From contig NC_063177.1 of NCBI RefSeq assembly GCF_023159225.1, positions 15,338,673-15,402,672 of the forward strand: a DNA stretch of 64,000 nt, given 5' to 3'. The translations under genes were made by a program, and so were the position numbers. This stretch comes from Perognathus longimembris pacificus (taxonomy: Eukaryota; Chordata; Mammalia; Rodentia; Heteromyidae). The first letter of the stretch is position 1, and every line of letters starts with the position of its first letter. Below the pieces are notes generated by a model. That model was not told the DNA's origin, ran no database searches, and was given only the letters and a program-made list of their open reading frames with translations. Shown piece after piece: positions 45,461 through 57,339 of this stretch.

Positions 45461-46555
45461 TTGATAATTCTTGCTTTTCAAAATATTGGATTGCTGCATC
45501 TGTGGCTATTACATTGGTTGGAAGTTTTAAATGCTTGTAGTATTTAATTTGAAGTGTTTTCATTGATAGGGCAGGACCATTTATTTGGAGTCATGCAATG
45601 TAGTTTCTCTCTTCTGGACCACTCAGTAACCCAAATATACCTGATCCCTCTCTGCTTAGGGATCCTGAGCTAGTTCCCCAGTATTCTTCTTCTAGAGGAG
45701 AATTACCTGGAGGCTCTTGTATTTCTTTGTGTATGGGTTAGTGTGTTATGAGGCTGAGTGATCAAGTATAAGTTGTCCCTTTTTGTGTTGTTTCCGACTT
45801 AGAAGCTTCCCTTCTTTGTGTACTGGAAGCTATTGCTTTTTTAGTCTACAGGCCAGGAAATTTCCCTCTTGCTGCCCAGGTCCCTCATTTATGCTCCCTT
45901 GTGTTAGCACATGGAAAACCTTTCAGGAATTCCCCTGAATGTGGGGATGGTGGGGAGAACAAATGAGGCACTAACTCTGATGCACAAAAGATATATTTAA
46001 AAGCAGTAAAAAGACTATGATAAATATCCACACGCACACTAATAAAATTGAGAAGTAACTAGGACACTTACAGGGTAAACCAGGAGTATAAATATCATTA
46101 GAGGTATAGGTAGCAATAATGATGTAATGGAATGGAATGGAATGTGGAGAAAGGCAAAAATAGAGAATAAATATCAACTGTAGAGAGACAAAGCAGTCAG
46201 GAAAGAAAATTTAAAACAAACATTATAATAGAGAAAAAAGTCAGAATTTCTTAGTTATTAAGGAGGAGAGTTGGTCTCCCCTCCAGATTTTATTTTGCAG
46301 TTGTCTTTGGGTTGTAACATTATTTTCTGTTTCTAAAGTCCAGTACTTAGGCCAGAAACTCTTCTTTGGGTTGGAGATGTAGTTCAGTGACTTCAGTGTG
46401 TTTCATTATGTTACCTTCAAATATATATGTAAGTATATGTATTCTTATGTAACATTTTTCAGTACTCTTTGGAGCTGAAGATACTTTCCTCTCTGCATTC
46501 CACTTCCATTCAACTATCCCCCATTTAATCATTGAATTACTTAATTTCCCTAACT

Positions 46556-46783
46556 TTTTTCTTTTGTGCTAGTCCTGGGGCTTGAACTCATTGCCCAGGC
46601 ACTGTTCCTGAGATTTTGTGCTGAAAGTTAGTGCTCTACACCACAGCTTAACTTCTGGCTTCCTGGTGGGTAATTGGAGATAAGAGAGTCTTAGGGACTT
46701 TTCTGCCCAGGCTGGCTTTGAACTAAGATCTCAGCCTCATGAGTAGTTAGGATTATAGGCGTGAGCCACTTGTACCTGGCCCC
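46556..46783 (-). mobile_element. Chimeric 7SL-Geo SINE (copy of 4263-4490)
   Basis: Inverted duplicate of the element in copy A. Confidence 0.8.
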
Positions 46784-47202
46784 ATTTATTTAGCTCTTTA
46801 TACATTCTGGATATTATACCTATGTCAGATGAATGAGTGGCAAAGATGCTCCTCCATTCTATGAGCTTTTGCTTCATTCTGGAAATGGTTTCCTTTTCTG
46901 TGCAGAGGCATTTTAGTTAATGCAACTTCACTTATAAATTTGCTTTTTTTCCCTGAAAACTTATTGAGAGTGAAGATTTTAGGTGTTCTTAACACACATA
47001 CATACACACACAGGTAAAATATATACTTGTCTAAACAGCAACTTAAATGCACCTTACTTATATACTTAAGTATACCTTAAATATACTATAAAGTAAAATT
47101 AAATGCATATTGTAATGTCAGGTCATGACAAATATTATGCAGGGGATTAAACAGTGTTTAGGGAAGAGGTTATGTTGGAGAGTGGTGTGATTTATATTGA
47201 AT

Positions 47203-47296
47203 CCTTTTTTCTTTTACCATGCTGGGGAATAAACCCACAGATGTGCACATTCTTGTCAAGTACTCTACCATTTGACGAGGGGCTACACCTTAGCCC
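47203..47296 (-). mobile_element. ID-like SINE fragment (copy of 3793-3887)
   Basis: Inverted duplicate of the element in copy A. Confidence 0.55.
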
Positions 47297-47679
47297 CTAA
47301 ATATTTGTTAAAGACTTCATGGCAGAGAGAAGATCATCAAGGTTCCATGAAGTGGTTTCTTACCAATGTGCAGAGGACAAAATAGAGAAACAGGGCAATA
47401 TAGAAGTCATAAACATACAGATGGAAATTTCAACCAAGAAAAGGTATGGATATGGACATCAATGGCTACAGGGAGGAAACCAGAGTGGTGCACTGATCTA
47501 TTAATGTGAGTCAGGAGGAAACAGGCAGAAAGGGATTGAGGGCTTGTACAACTTATTGGTGGCCGGTTAAGCTATTATCCCCCAAACTGCAGACCAATGA
47601 AATGGAGGCAGAGCCCCAAAAGGAGCAAAAAAAAAAAAAAAAGAAGAAGAAAGCCGTGATGAGCAAGAACAAAAGGGGG

Positions 47680-47905
47680 AGCTGGGAATATGGCCTAGTG
47701 GCAAGAGTGCTTGCCTCATATGCATGAAGCCCTAGGTTCAATTCCTCAGCACCGCATATACAGAAAATGGCCAAAAGTGGCGCTGTGGCTCAAGTGGCAG
47801 AGTGCTAGCCTTGAGCAAAAAGAAGCCAGGAACAGTGCTCAGGCTCTGAGTCCAAGGCCCAGGACTGGCAAAACAACAACAACAACAACAAAACCCACCA
47901 AAACA
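47680..47905 (+). mobile_element. IDL-Geo SINE (copy of 3223-3425)
   Basis: GAGCTGGGAATATGGCC... CCAGGACTGGC with an (AAC)n tail at 47872-47890. The tail differs from the T-run in copy A, so it changed after the duplication. Confidence 0.87.
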
Positions 47906-47929
47906 AAAAACATAAGGGCACAAGTAGGC

Positions 47930-48960
47930 GATGTGGAGCAAGGGCAAAAGAATGAGGAAGTGAAGTCGTGGCACACAGCCCTGGGCACCACAACCCCACA
48001 CCACCAATTACTGGAAAGCCTGTGAAACTTGTGGATAAAACAACGTACCCCGCGCTAGCCAAAGCCATCGCTGCAGCCCCGAGTCCCTCCGCAATCCTAT
48101 CGAGAGCTTCCAATAAGGCTCGTTGCCTACTGCTCACCCAGGTTGCCCGACTTGTCTGAGACCTTTCATTCCTTGGTTCAGCGTTTCTGGACACAAACTC
48201 GGCTCACATCATGCGGCCTCACTGTGATGTCATAAGGACTAAGCAAGGGAACATCCCCTGGAGGTTAGCTCCATTGTCCTTCTGGGTAGGATCTCTGGCG
48301 GTAAGAAGGGTGTGAACCAGCATCTTATTGGTTATGTACCTCCGTCAATCCATTTCGTCCCTGCAGTCTTCCGGTCCACCCTCCAATGGCTGCTTTTGTT
48401 AGGCTGTTGAGGTCGTCACTTCTGAAAGGTCCGCCTTTCTTCCACTGAAACTGAGAAGGTGGGATCCCAGGAGGCACCCACCCCCCACAGCGCTCTGCTT
48501 TCACCTCTGATTGGCTGAACTGAGTGCCAGTCACTACTTTTCCTGCTTCTTATTGGTCCTTAGGCCACAAACTGCGTGGCGCCCCCACCCCATTCCCATC
48601 TAATGTTTGTGATGGAGCTATGAAGTAGCTCATCTCAGTGCGAGCGCCAGCACAATAGGGAACCAGGATGTCAAGTATGACAACCTGCCTAATGGTGCAG
48701 CTGGGTTGGTAGCAGAGGGGCAGGGGCATGGTGGCAAAGAGACTGGTGGGCTGGCAGGCGGGTTGATGTTGGGTTTAGACAGGAGCCTGGCACTGTGGCC
48801 TGGTGGGCCCCACAGCCCGGAAGTCCTTGCAGGCGGGGCTCATTCAACTTTAGGTGGGAATTCAGGGTTACGAAGAACTCGAGGCCCAGAGAGGTGGGAG
48901 GGTGGAGGGGGTTTGATCTTATTTCCTGAGGTGTTGGTGTTGTAGTCAAAAAGTCATTGT
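47930..48960 (-). promoter_or_regulatory. GC-richer, CCAAT-rich island of unknown identity
   Basis: It stands out from AT-rich surroundings. On the minus strand it carries three CCAAT boxes (ACCAATAAGAAGC, AGCCAATCAGAGG, AACCAATAAGATG) and then TGACATCACAGTGAGG, a CRE-like stretch. A 129-codon minus frame (48194-47805) starts after these, but it runs into a SINE and has no family that I recognise. It could be a lost gene's promoter and first exon, or an old LTR. I cannot decide between them. Confidence 0.4.
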
Positions 48961-49042
48961 CTGTGCCTGTATCTGCCAGATGTTGTCCTTAGGTTGACCT
49001 GAAGTTAGTCAGAATATCAAGTTTTAAAAGTCTTTGTGCTGG

Positions 49043-49248
49043 GGCTGGGGATATAGCCTAGTGGCAAGAGTGCCTGCCTCGGATACACGAGGCCCTAGGT
49101 TCGATTCCCCAGCACCACATATACAAAAAACGGCCAGAAGCGGCGCTGTGGCTCAAGTGGCAGAGTGCTAGCCTTGAGCGGGAAGAAGCCAGGGACGGTG
49201 CTCGGGCCCTGAGTCCAAGGCCCAGGACTGGCCAAAAAAAAAAAAAAA
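49043..49248 (+). mobile_element. IDL-Geo SINE with perfect 17-bp duplication
   Basis: AAAAGTCTTTGTGCTGG at 49026-49042 and 49249-49265. Complete, with an uninterrupted A tail and few apparent mutations, so a recent insertion. Confidence 0.93.
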
Positions 49249-49768
49249 AAAAGTCTTTGTGCTGGTTTGAGTTGAATTTTGTACTGAGAGAAAGGGGTGT
49301 CATTTCGGTCCTCTATATATTTATTGATAGTGTTCACAGTCTTTGTTGAAGACAGACAATTGATTTGTAACAAAGGTGCTAAGAAAACACAGACAAAAAG
49401 CAGTATCTTAAATAAATACTGCTGGGAAAAATTTGATATCCATGTGAAGAAGAACCAAAAGAGACCTTTGTCTCTTACCAATTACAAATATCACTACAAA
49501 ATGGACAAAATAAGCATAAGACTTGCTATTATGAAACTACTACATTAAAGCCAGAATAGGAGGGGGGTGTTCCTCTTCTTGTCTGATGCTAGGACCTCTT
49601 CATATATTGAGACATTGAGAACATATTTTCTTTTTCTGTCTTCTTATAAATTTTTGTTTTGCTTGGATGCTATGGTTGGAAATGACTTCCCCATGAGAAT
49701 ATGGTAAAAAAAAAACAAAACAAAACAATTAGTTCTCTCCATTTTGAGCATTTTATGTATTTTCTTCT

Positions 49769-49800
49769 CTCCCTCCCTCCCTCCCTCCCTCCCTCCCTCT
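49769..49800. repeat. (TCCC)n microsatellite
   Basis: About seven CTCC units, on the boundary of a pyrimidine-rich stretch. Confidence 0.9.
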
Positions 49801-49829
49801 CTTCCTCCTTTCCCTGTCCCTAACCTTTT

Positions 49830-49867
49830 GTTGTCTACCACTTGAGCCTGCATGTGTGCATGCTTGC

Positions 49868-49900
<33 letters not shown>

Positions 49901-50014
49901 GTTATTTGGAGTATCTCAGATTTTTCCTACCTTCACTGGCAGCCAACTATGATCCTCAGATCTCAGCCTCCTGAGTAGCTAGGATTATAGGTGTGAGCCA
50001 CCAGCACTCAGCCA
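49830..50014 (-). mobile_element. Chimeric SINE with an internal (TG)n expansion
   Basis: CTACCACTTGAGCC (Geo side), then a TG tract (49868-49900), then the complement of the 7SL-like half to GAGCCACCAGCACTCAGCC. Confidence 0.7.
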
Positions 50015-50019
50015 TCAGT

Positions 50020-51920
50020 GTTGGTTTGATTTGCATTTCCTTCATGGCCAGAGATGTTGAGCATTTCTTCATGTGTCTATTGGCTATTTTTATTTTTTCT
50101 TCTGAGAAGTCTTTAAGTCATTTATTAATTGGGTTGTCATTTTCTTTTTCTTTTTTTTTTTTTTGTGCCAGTCCTGGGCCTTGGACTCAGGGCCTGAGCA
50201 CTGTCCCTGGCTTCTTCCCGCTCAAGGCTAGCACTCTGCCACTTGAGCCACAGCGCCGCTTCCGGCCGTTTTCCGTATATGTGGTGCTGGGGAATCCAAC
50301 CTAGGGCCTCGTGTATCCGAGGCAGGCACTCTTGCCACTAGGCCATATCCCCAGCCCCTGTCATTTTCTTTTTGTTTAACACTTGAGGATTTAATTTTTT
50401 GATCTCTAAGTATATTCTCAATATTAGGCCCTTATCTGATGCATAGCTGGTAAAATATTTTCCAATTTTGTAGTCTTTTTTTTTTTTTTTTTTTTTTAGC
50501 TTATTAGCTATGTCCTTTGCTGAAACTTTTAGGTTTAATGCAATCCCCATTTATCAAGTCTTTCTTTGATTTATTGTGCTTTTGAATCTTCATTAATCCT
50601 CACTAATAAATTTTATCTGTGCCCAGGAACCAACCCTAGTGCTTTCCCTACTCTTTCCTGTAATACTTTCATGGTTTCCCATCTTTCATTTTGAGTTGAT
50701 GCTGGTGCAAGGTGATATGTAAGTGTCTAGGTTCAGGTTTCTGCATGTGGATATCCAGTTTTACCAGCATTCTTTTTAAAGAGGTATATGTTTTTGGCTC
50801 TCTCATCAAATATTAGATGGCTATACATCTGTGGGTTCATCTCTGGGTCTTGTATTCTGTTCCACTGGTCTTCAAGCTTGTTTTTGTGGCAGTATCAAGC
50901 TGTTTTCATTAGTTTGGCTTTGTAATAGGGATTGAAGTTTTGTACTGTTATTCCTCGAACACTTTTCTGCCTGCTAAGGACTGCTTTTGCTATTTGGGGT
51001 CTTTTGTTATTCCTTATGAATTTTTGGATTGCCTTTTCTATCTTATTGAAGAATGTTGAGAATTTGATGAGTATTGCATTGAATTTGTAGATTGCTTTGG
51101 GCAGTATTGCCATTTTCAAGATGTTAATTCTTCCAGCCAGGAGCATGGGGAGTCTTTTCATATCCTCAAGTCTTCTTCAGCTTTCCTTTTCAAAATTTTA
51201 AGGTTTTTACTATAGAGAGTCTTCACATCTTTCGTTAATTCCTACTTGTTTGTTTGCATTTTTTTTGAGGCTATTGCAAATGGGTTGCTTTCTTGATTTT
51301 GTCATTATTGGCATACCGAAAAGCTACTGATTTTTTTTTTTTTGTGGGCTCATCTAGTACTTTACTACAGTTTTGATTCAGTAGCTTGGTGGGAGGAGTT
51401 TATTGGGTCCTTTAAGTACAAGATCATATCATCTCCAAGAAGGGATAGATTTACTTCTTCCTTCTCTGTGTCCATGGTTTTCTCTTTTCTTATAGCTCTT
51501 GCTAGGAATTCCAGTACTCTATTGAAGAGGTATGGAGAAAGTGGACATATTTGTCTCATTCCTGATTTTAAGGGAAATGCCTTTAGTGTTTCACCATTGA
51601 GTATAATGTTGGCTGTAGAATTTTTTATATATAACTTTTATTACATTGAGGAATGTTCTATGCATTCCTAGCTTCTCTAGAGCTTTTTATTATAAAGGGG
51701 TATTGAATCTTATCAAAGTCCTTTTCTGTATCTATTGAGATGTTCATGTGGTTCTTGTCCTTGCTTCTCTTGAAGTGTTGCATGACATTTATTTATGTAT
51801 GCTGAATCAGTTTTGTATCCTGGGATAAATCCTGTTTGATTATAGTGTTATGATTCCTTTGATTAGTTGTTGGATTTGGCTGGCCAGTATTTTGTTGAGA
51901 AGTTTTGTGTCTTAATGGAA
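50020..51920 (-). mobile_element. L1 ORF2 fragment, interrupted by a SINE
   Basis: Complement of ORF2 from near the cysteine region back into the RT domain. The 51559-51365 frame has [17 protein letters not shown] and [13 protein letters not shown], where the usual FADD reads LGDD. Several frameshifts are present and the 3' UTR is absent. Confidence 0.75.
50150..50358 (-). mobile_element. IDL-Geo SINE with perfect 15-bp duplication
   Basis: TGTCATTTTCTTTTT at 50135-50149 and 50359-50373. Complete and close in sequence to the elements at 49043 and 52639 (CTTCTTCCCGCTCAAGG variant). Confidence 0.92.
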
Positions 51921-51929
51921 GAAGTTGCA

Positions 51930-52270
51930 TAAAATTCTAAGTGTCATTATCATAGAGAGAAAAAGGAATTTTCACTGTCCTTATGATCCTTGACAGTGCT
52001 GTCTTATTGTCTAGTTCTTGCATCATCCCTGCTCATATCTACCCTTCTAGCCATCCCTGAGCCTAAGAATCTCTTTGTCTCACAAGATTTCAGATCTTGA
52101 AGTGACTCATTAAAAACAAGGTAATCACCTAGGACCCCTCTATGACTAATTCTCTGAGTCCTTTAGTGGTGGGTGATAAGTCACTGAGCATACCTTACTG
52201 CACTTTGGCAGAAGGTGAAGATGAAGAGAAACTCGAGGATGGGTGCTGACTCCTTGAATGTTTAGGAGAA
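51930..52270. other. Diverged OR-cluster flank unit
   Basis: Related to 25590-26110 and 7180-7440 (CTTCTAGCCATCCCTGAGCC; GGTAATCACCTAGGACC; GTCCTTTAGTGGTGGGTGAT). No gene is seen. Confidence 0.45.
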
Positions 52271-52288
52271 TAGAATGAAGTCTTGTGT

Positions 52289-52520
52289 TGGGCACCAGTG
52301 GCTCACACCTATAATCCTAGCTACTCAGAAGGCTGAGATCTGAGGATCACAGTTCAAAGCCAGCCCAGGCAGGAAAGTACCTGAGACTCATATCTCCAAG
52401 TAACCACCAGGAAACTGGAAGTAGTGCTCTGACTCAAGTGGTAGAGCAATAGCCTTGAGCTGAAGAGCTGAGGGACAGCTACCAGGCCCAGAGTTCAAGC
52501 CCCACAACATACCAAAAAAC
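52289..52520 (+). mobile_element. Chimeric 7SL-Geo SINE with target-site duplication
   Basis: AATGAAGTCTTGTGT (52274-52288) and AATGGAGTCTTGTGT (52521-52535) flank it. The clearest composite in the window: GGCTCACACCTATAATCC on the left, GACTCAAGTGGTAGAGCAAT and GAGTTCAAGCCCC on the right. Confidence 0.88.
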
Positions 52521-52598
52521 AATGGAGTCTTGTGTGGGCAAAAGTGGAAACTGAAATAATCAGAAAATAGACTATGAATGGTGTACAATATGTTAGGA

Positions 52599-52599
<1 letters not shown>

Positions 52600-52626
<27 letters not shown>
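52600..52626. repeat. (AT)n microsatellite
   Basis: About 13 AT units, directly before the tail of the next SINE. Confidence 0.95.
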
Positions 52627-52634
<8 letters not shown>

Positions 52635-52638
52635 TTTG

Positions 52639-52830
52639 GCCAGTCCTGGGCCTTGGACTCAGGGCCTGAGCACTGTCCCTGGCTTCTTCCCGCTCAAGGC
52701 TAGCACTCTGCCACTTGAGCCACAGCGCCGCTTCTGGCCGTTTTCTGTATATGTGGTGCTGGGGAATCGAACCTAGGGCCTCGTGTATCCAAGGCAGGCA
52801 CTCTTGCCACTAGGCTATATCCCCAGCCCC
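52639..52830 (-). mobile_element. IDL-Geo SINE
   Basis: Complete element with a T-run on its left, adjoining the (AT)n tract. No clear target duplication, perhaps obscured by the microsatellite. Confidence 0.87.
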
Positions 52831-52859
52831 CCCTTTTTTTTTTTTTACAAGAGGAGTCA

Positions 52860-53690
52860 TTAGTGGCTTTGAAACAGAGTACCTCCATGAAAGACACTTT
52901 GTGAAAGATACATACCTTGGAAAGATTTCCAACTATGGTGTCTCAATACAATATGACTCCATGTATATAGGCCCTAAGAGAGGGAAGATGCTGAGATCCC
53001 TTTGGCAACTATGGGTCAGTAACTGAAAAGGACAGAAATTAGAGGCTGATGAACTTTCAATGGTTCCTAAGGTCAGGATAGAAAATCCTAGATTCACACC
53101 CTACTCAATTTCTTTTGGCTCTTTTTATCTTTAGCAAACCTTAATAGAAGGCATCACCACTGCCTCAAAGATTCTCCATGTGTCAGATTACCTCCTATGC
53201 CATGTTCTGTATCATAGCCATGGTTGACATAATTCCTTCTTCTGTCTGGTCCTTGAATTTGGCAGTCATTGGCTGGATGAGGTTTAGTACATACAATGTG
53301 TCTTCACTGGCCATCCCATAAATAGATTGTGATATAGTAACATTTCTTATTTTATATTTGTGCATATTAAATTGCCCATTATAAGTATGTATGCCATGAT
53401 TTCCCTAAGATTTTTAGACAGAGTACTTGCTGCTCTTGTGTAGAACCATCAATGTTTCCCCTAGTAACCAGTATTATTCTCCCAGTAGGCTGATTGGCAC
53501 CTCTGCTCTTCATATATTGACTTATATGACCCCAAACAGTGTTTAATAGGCTCACAGGCCAATTCAGTGAAATGGTTGTTAAGTCCTCACATAAAAGCAC
53601 ATAGTTTTGACAACTAGCACACATCCTTATAAACTATACTGTTAAATCTTTGTATATTCAGAGTTGTGTAGTTCCACATTCAATTTTGGA
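52860..53690. other. No feature recognised
   Basis: Copy-B-specific, AT-rich, with no significant frame. Confidence 0.5.
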
Positions 53691-53699
53691 ATCTATTCA

Positions 53700-54340
53700 T
53701 GAGGACCAAAGCATTTCTATACCTATTAATAGCTTCTCTCCATTTTCTTCAGTGCGACCCACATTCATCCTGGGGAAGACCTTTCTATTTGAAGATTTTA
53801 TGGATTTTATGGACTATTCTTGATATTTCATATAAGGAATCATACAATATATAAATTTTGCAACTACTTTCTTTCAATGAGAGTAATGTTTTCCAGGTAT
53901 ATTCATGAAACAATATGTGCTCATGCAGCAGTTGTTTGTTATGTAATACTCCACTGAATGGATATACCACATGGCATTTATTTTACCTAGACATCAGTTG
54001 ATAGCTCTTTCCTTTTGGGGACTATTACAGATATTGCTCCTGTGGACATTCATGTTCAGGTATCTTTTGGACACATTTACTTTGGGTATATATCTATGAG
54101 TAGAATTTCTGAGTCCTATTTTGGTTCTATGTTTTAGCTTTTCAGGGAATTGGCACATTTTCCAGGGCAGCTGTACCAGTTCATATTCCCACTAGCAATC
54201 TGTTTAGACTTAAAATTTATTTACATTGCCACCAACATTTACATTTCATTTTCAAAACCAAGAATTATACTTGTGGATAACTATTTTGAAATGTGTTCCT
54301 TGAAAATAGTAATATCTTCAGAGAATGACTGATGATATAG
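53700..54340 (-). mobile_element. Old L1 3' region
   Basis: Complement of L1 3' sequence (CTATTACAGATATTGCTCCTG; ACACATTTACTTTGGG; GGGAATTGGCACATTTTCC). Copy A contains its right part (from 6674) and an isolated 15-base piece (2867-2881). Confidence 0.7.
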
Positions 54341-55623
54341 AATATCATATATGTTTGTTCACTGCTTCTACATGTACCTTGGGAAAATATTTGCTAAATT
54401 CTATTGTCCATTATTTGGGCAGTACTGGGTTTGAACTCAGGAGCTTGAACCTGAAAAGCAAGCACTCTATCATTCCAACCATGTTGGCAGAGCCAACAGT
54501 GAAAATGATATAATCTTGGAAGAGTATATTACACAGTAACAGTAATGAACCCAATCATTAATAAAAAGATTAAGCCATGACCATGAATTCAAATGATATT
54601 AAATTGCAACAAAACATCTCTGCTAACCATCATGGGGCCCAAGAGTCTCTACCTCCCAGGGACGTCAAGTCTGGTGGAACTAATTAAAAGCTAATAATTA
54701 CCCAGAACTTCTCTAGGGCCAATTCTGTCTTAATCCTGTGGTGGTTGATTACAGTCACTGATCCTAACTGAGTGTACTTTTGAGGATAGTAAGGATGGAG
54801 AACAGCTCAGAGACAGATGTTTACTCATTGTCTCTTTAGGGAAAAGGATTGGAGGCTTTTCAGGATAGCGCTTATATCCTAGGAGGTGAAGAAGGATGAC
54901 TGAAAAAAGCATGAAATGAACAGGGAAAGACTGTGAATGCTCTCATAGATCTTATGAGAGTAAAAATTTAGGCTTTTTCTTGCAGACAATAGGAAGCAAT
55001 CTGTGGTTTTCAAGCAGACACCACGAAAGAGCCATGCTTTGGCTTCAAGGATGGCATATCTTTCACTACAACCCACTTTTAACGGCTACAAAGAGAAGAG
55101 AGAAATGCATTTAAGAAGGACCAGATTTGCACAACTTAACCATATATGTGTATAAAGTATAGCTAAGAGAAATATAGAATAAGAAGATAACATAAGAGAA
55201 AAGCACTTCTATATTACTTGTTTTTTTTCTTCTATTGAAAAAGTATCCTGGTTTTTTTTTTTACCTCATTCAGTTGCTTTGAATTCTTTTTCTCTCTAGA
55301 ATGTCTTAATATCACCCAAACACTCTTCCACTTCTCCATGCATTTCATATAACTTCTTAATTCTAAGGTCTTTGTTTCCCTGCACCTCATCATGTGACCA
55401 TATATGGCACTTATGATTTAGTTTCACACTACTTCATTTCATATTTATCTTCATCTGGGCCTTCATCATTTGCATCAGACCATTACATAGTGGCTTAGTG
55501 GAAATTTCTTTCTAGGGATCTGTGTCCTCATTGGTATTGCATTTATTGGGCTATTTTAGTTTTTATTACCATTTGTTGGTGGCCTTCAAAATATGAAGTG
55601 TCCAAAGAATTCTCCAAGATTTT
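54109..55623 (+). other. Duplication block B3, direct copy of 6674-8137
   Basis: Aligned along its length with small indels. Ends at ATTCTCCAAGATTTTA (55608-55623). No gene is seen. Confidence 0.85.
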
Positions 55624-55990
55624 AAAACATGTCTTCCCTCCTCTGGTTGTATAAAGTTAGTTCTCCCACTGGTAATAAATACCATTTAACTCAAGGAGGG
55701 TGATAGTTCTGTTCTTTGTGTATTATTTATTTTACATGTACATAAAGGAGTCCATGTGATAGGCTCATCTTCCAGAGAAGAGAAGCCATTTTTCCATCCC
55801 TCAGCAGAACATATCTCTTCAAGAACTACATTTTTGTTCTTTTTGTTCAACCTGCATGGAATCTAGAATTGTTTCACAATTCTGTGTTTTCACAACTTTA
55901 TTCAACCGAAATCATAGCACTCTACCATGCACCTCTTTTAGATGCCTTTTGTAGCTGTGACTTAGCGAGCACCGCACTGTCCCCGTCTAT
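55624..55990. other. No feature recognised
   Basis: AT-rich DNA to the right of the duplication, with no significant frame. Confidence 0.45.
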
Positions 55991-56002
55991 CCACTGATTT
56001 TC

Positions 56003-56394
56003 TTTTTTTTAAGCTTAAAAGCAGCTATTTATTCTAAATTTCCTTCTTTTTAAAAATTTTTTGATTTATATATATTTTTATTATCAAACTGAATTACCGA
56101 GAGGTTACAGTTTCATACATTAGGCATTGGATACATTTCTTGTACTGTTACCTCGTCCCTCATTCCCCCTCCCCCTCCCCCTTCCCCTCCCCCCCCCATG
56201 AGTTGTTCAGTTCATTTTCACCAAACAGTTTGCAAGTATTGCTTTTGTAGTTGTTTGTCTTTTTTTACCCTGTGTCTCTCGATTTTGGTATTCTCTTCCA
56301 ATTTCCTAGTTCTAATACCAGTATACCCGGTTTCCAGTATACTCAGATAAGATACAGAGATAGTGTAGGTACAACCACAGGAAGGTGATACTAC
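56003..56394 (-). mobile_element. Short L1 3' end insertion with extra 3' sequence
   Basis: CCACTGATTTTC occurs at 55991-56002 and 56395-56406 as a target duplication. In L1 sense the 3' UTR ends in an A/T-rich stretch (about 56065-56050). Some 40 further bases follow with GAATAAATAGC, then an A-run at the target site. Confidence 0.75.
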
Positions 56395-56406
56395 CCACTG
56401 ATTTTC

Positions 56407-57335
56407 ACTCTGGGACATCTCTGGCTCCACAGAGTAGATGTCATGGGAAATTTTCAGCATTCACAAAAGTACTAAAGCCTGTGATCCATCTCATACTGTT
56501 GCCTAGAGATGACATATTGATTGACATTATTATTTTTTGCATATAGATTGTCAGTTATGCCAGCACCATTAGTTGAAATGCCTATACTATTAATAAAACG
56601 TCCACCACTGCAGTGAAAGATCTGACACTTATAAATAGAGGCTTGTTTAGTTTATAGTTTGTAGGGAGTATAGGCCTATGCCAAGAGCAGCTTCAGAAAT
56701 TGCCACCCTTTTGCCTATATTGCTTTATGGAATGGACAGTGATTGCAGAGCTTATGGGAAGGAAGTATCATATTCCAAACTGGAGTAGAGAGAAATAGAC
56801 AGGAATCCCAGGATCCCTTTCAAGGTAGCCCACACTTTGATCTCTAAGAACTTCCAACAAGATCCTACATCTCAAGCTCTCACTACTGCAACCCTGGCTC
56901 TCATCCTTTACATACGGATTTTGGAGACATAATATCCAAATCATATCGACCATATTCTGCTGATTTGCTTTGGCAATTTTACTTGAAGATTACTTTATAG
57001 ATTCTGTCCTCTCTATAAATTTTATAATCAGATTATCAGTTTGTACACAAAAACTTCTTTTTGAACTTTTTAAGGACTGCTGCATCTCTAGATCTATTTC
57101 AGATCTGACAACCTCTTTACAATGTTCAGACTTATAATCTATGAACAGAGCCTGTCTTCATTTCCTTACATTTTCTTTGAATTCTTGAATCAGTGTTTTT
57201 AGGATAGAGGTCTCATATATTTTATAGGGTTAAAAAGTTTAATTCAATTTCATTTCTTAATTTTATTTCAAAGTACAAAGTAGGATAACATATTTATGTT
57301 TGATTACATTAAGGAATGATTAAATCCTGCTGATT
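56407..57335. other. No feature recognised
   Basis: AT-rich, with no significant frame or repeat that I can name. Confidence 0.45.
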
Positions 57336-57339
57336 GACA

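Larger units (their letters stand above)
44862..48243 (-). other. Duplication block B2, inverted copy of 2879-6673
   Basis: Matches copy A in reverse complement. Lacks the 470-base LTR: the empty site is at about 45600-45606 (GTAGTTT). Includes 46125-46145 (GGAAT repeats). No additional gene is seen. Confidence 0.85.

Noticed and set aside
47805..48194. Frame conserved between copies A and B (2943-3299)
   Set aside because: The copies are recent, so conservation means little. The frame also ends inside a SINE and several residues differ.
49043..49120. tRNA-like sequences with A and B boxes
   Set aside because: All are left halves of IDL-Geo or ID-type SINEs with tails and target duplications, not tRNA genes.
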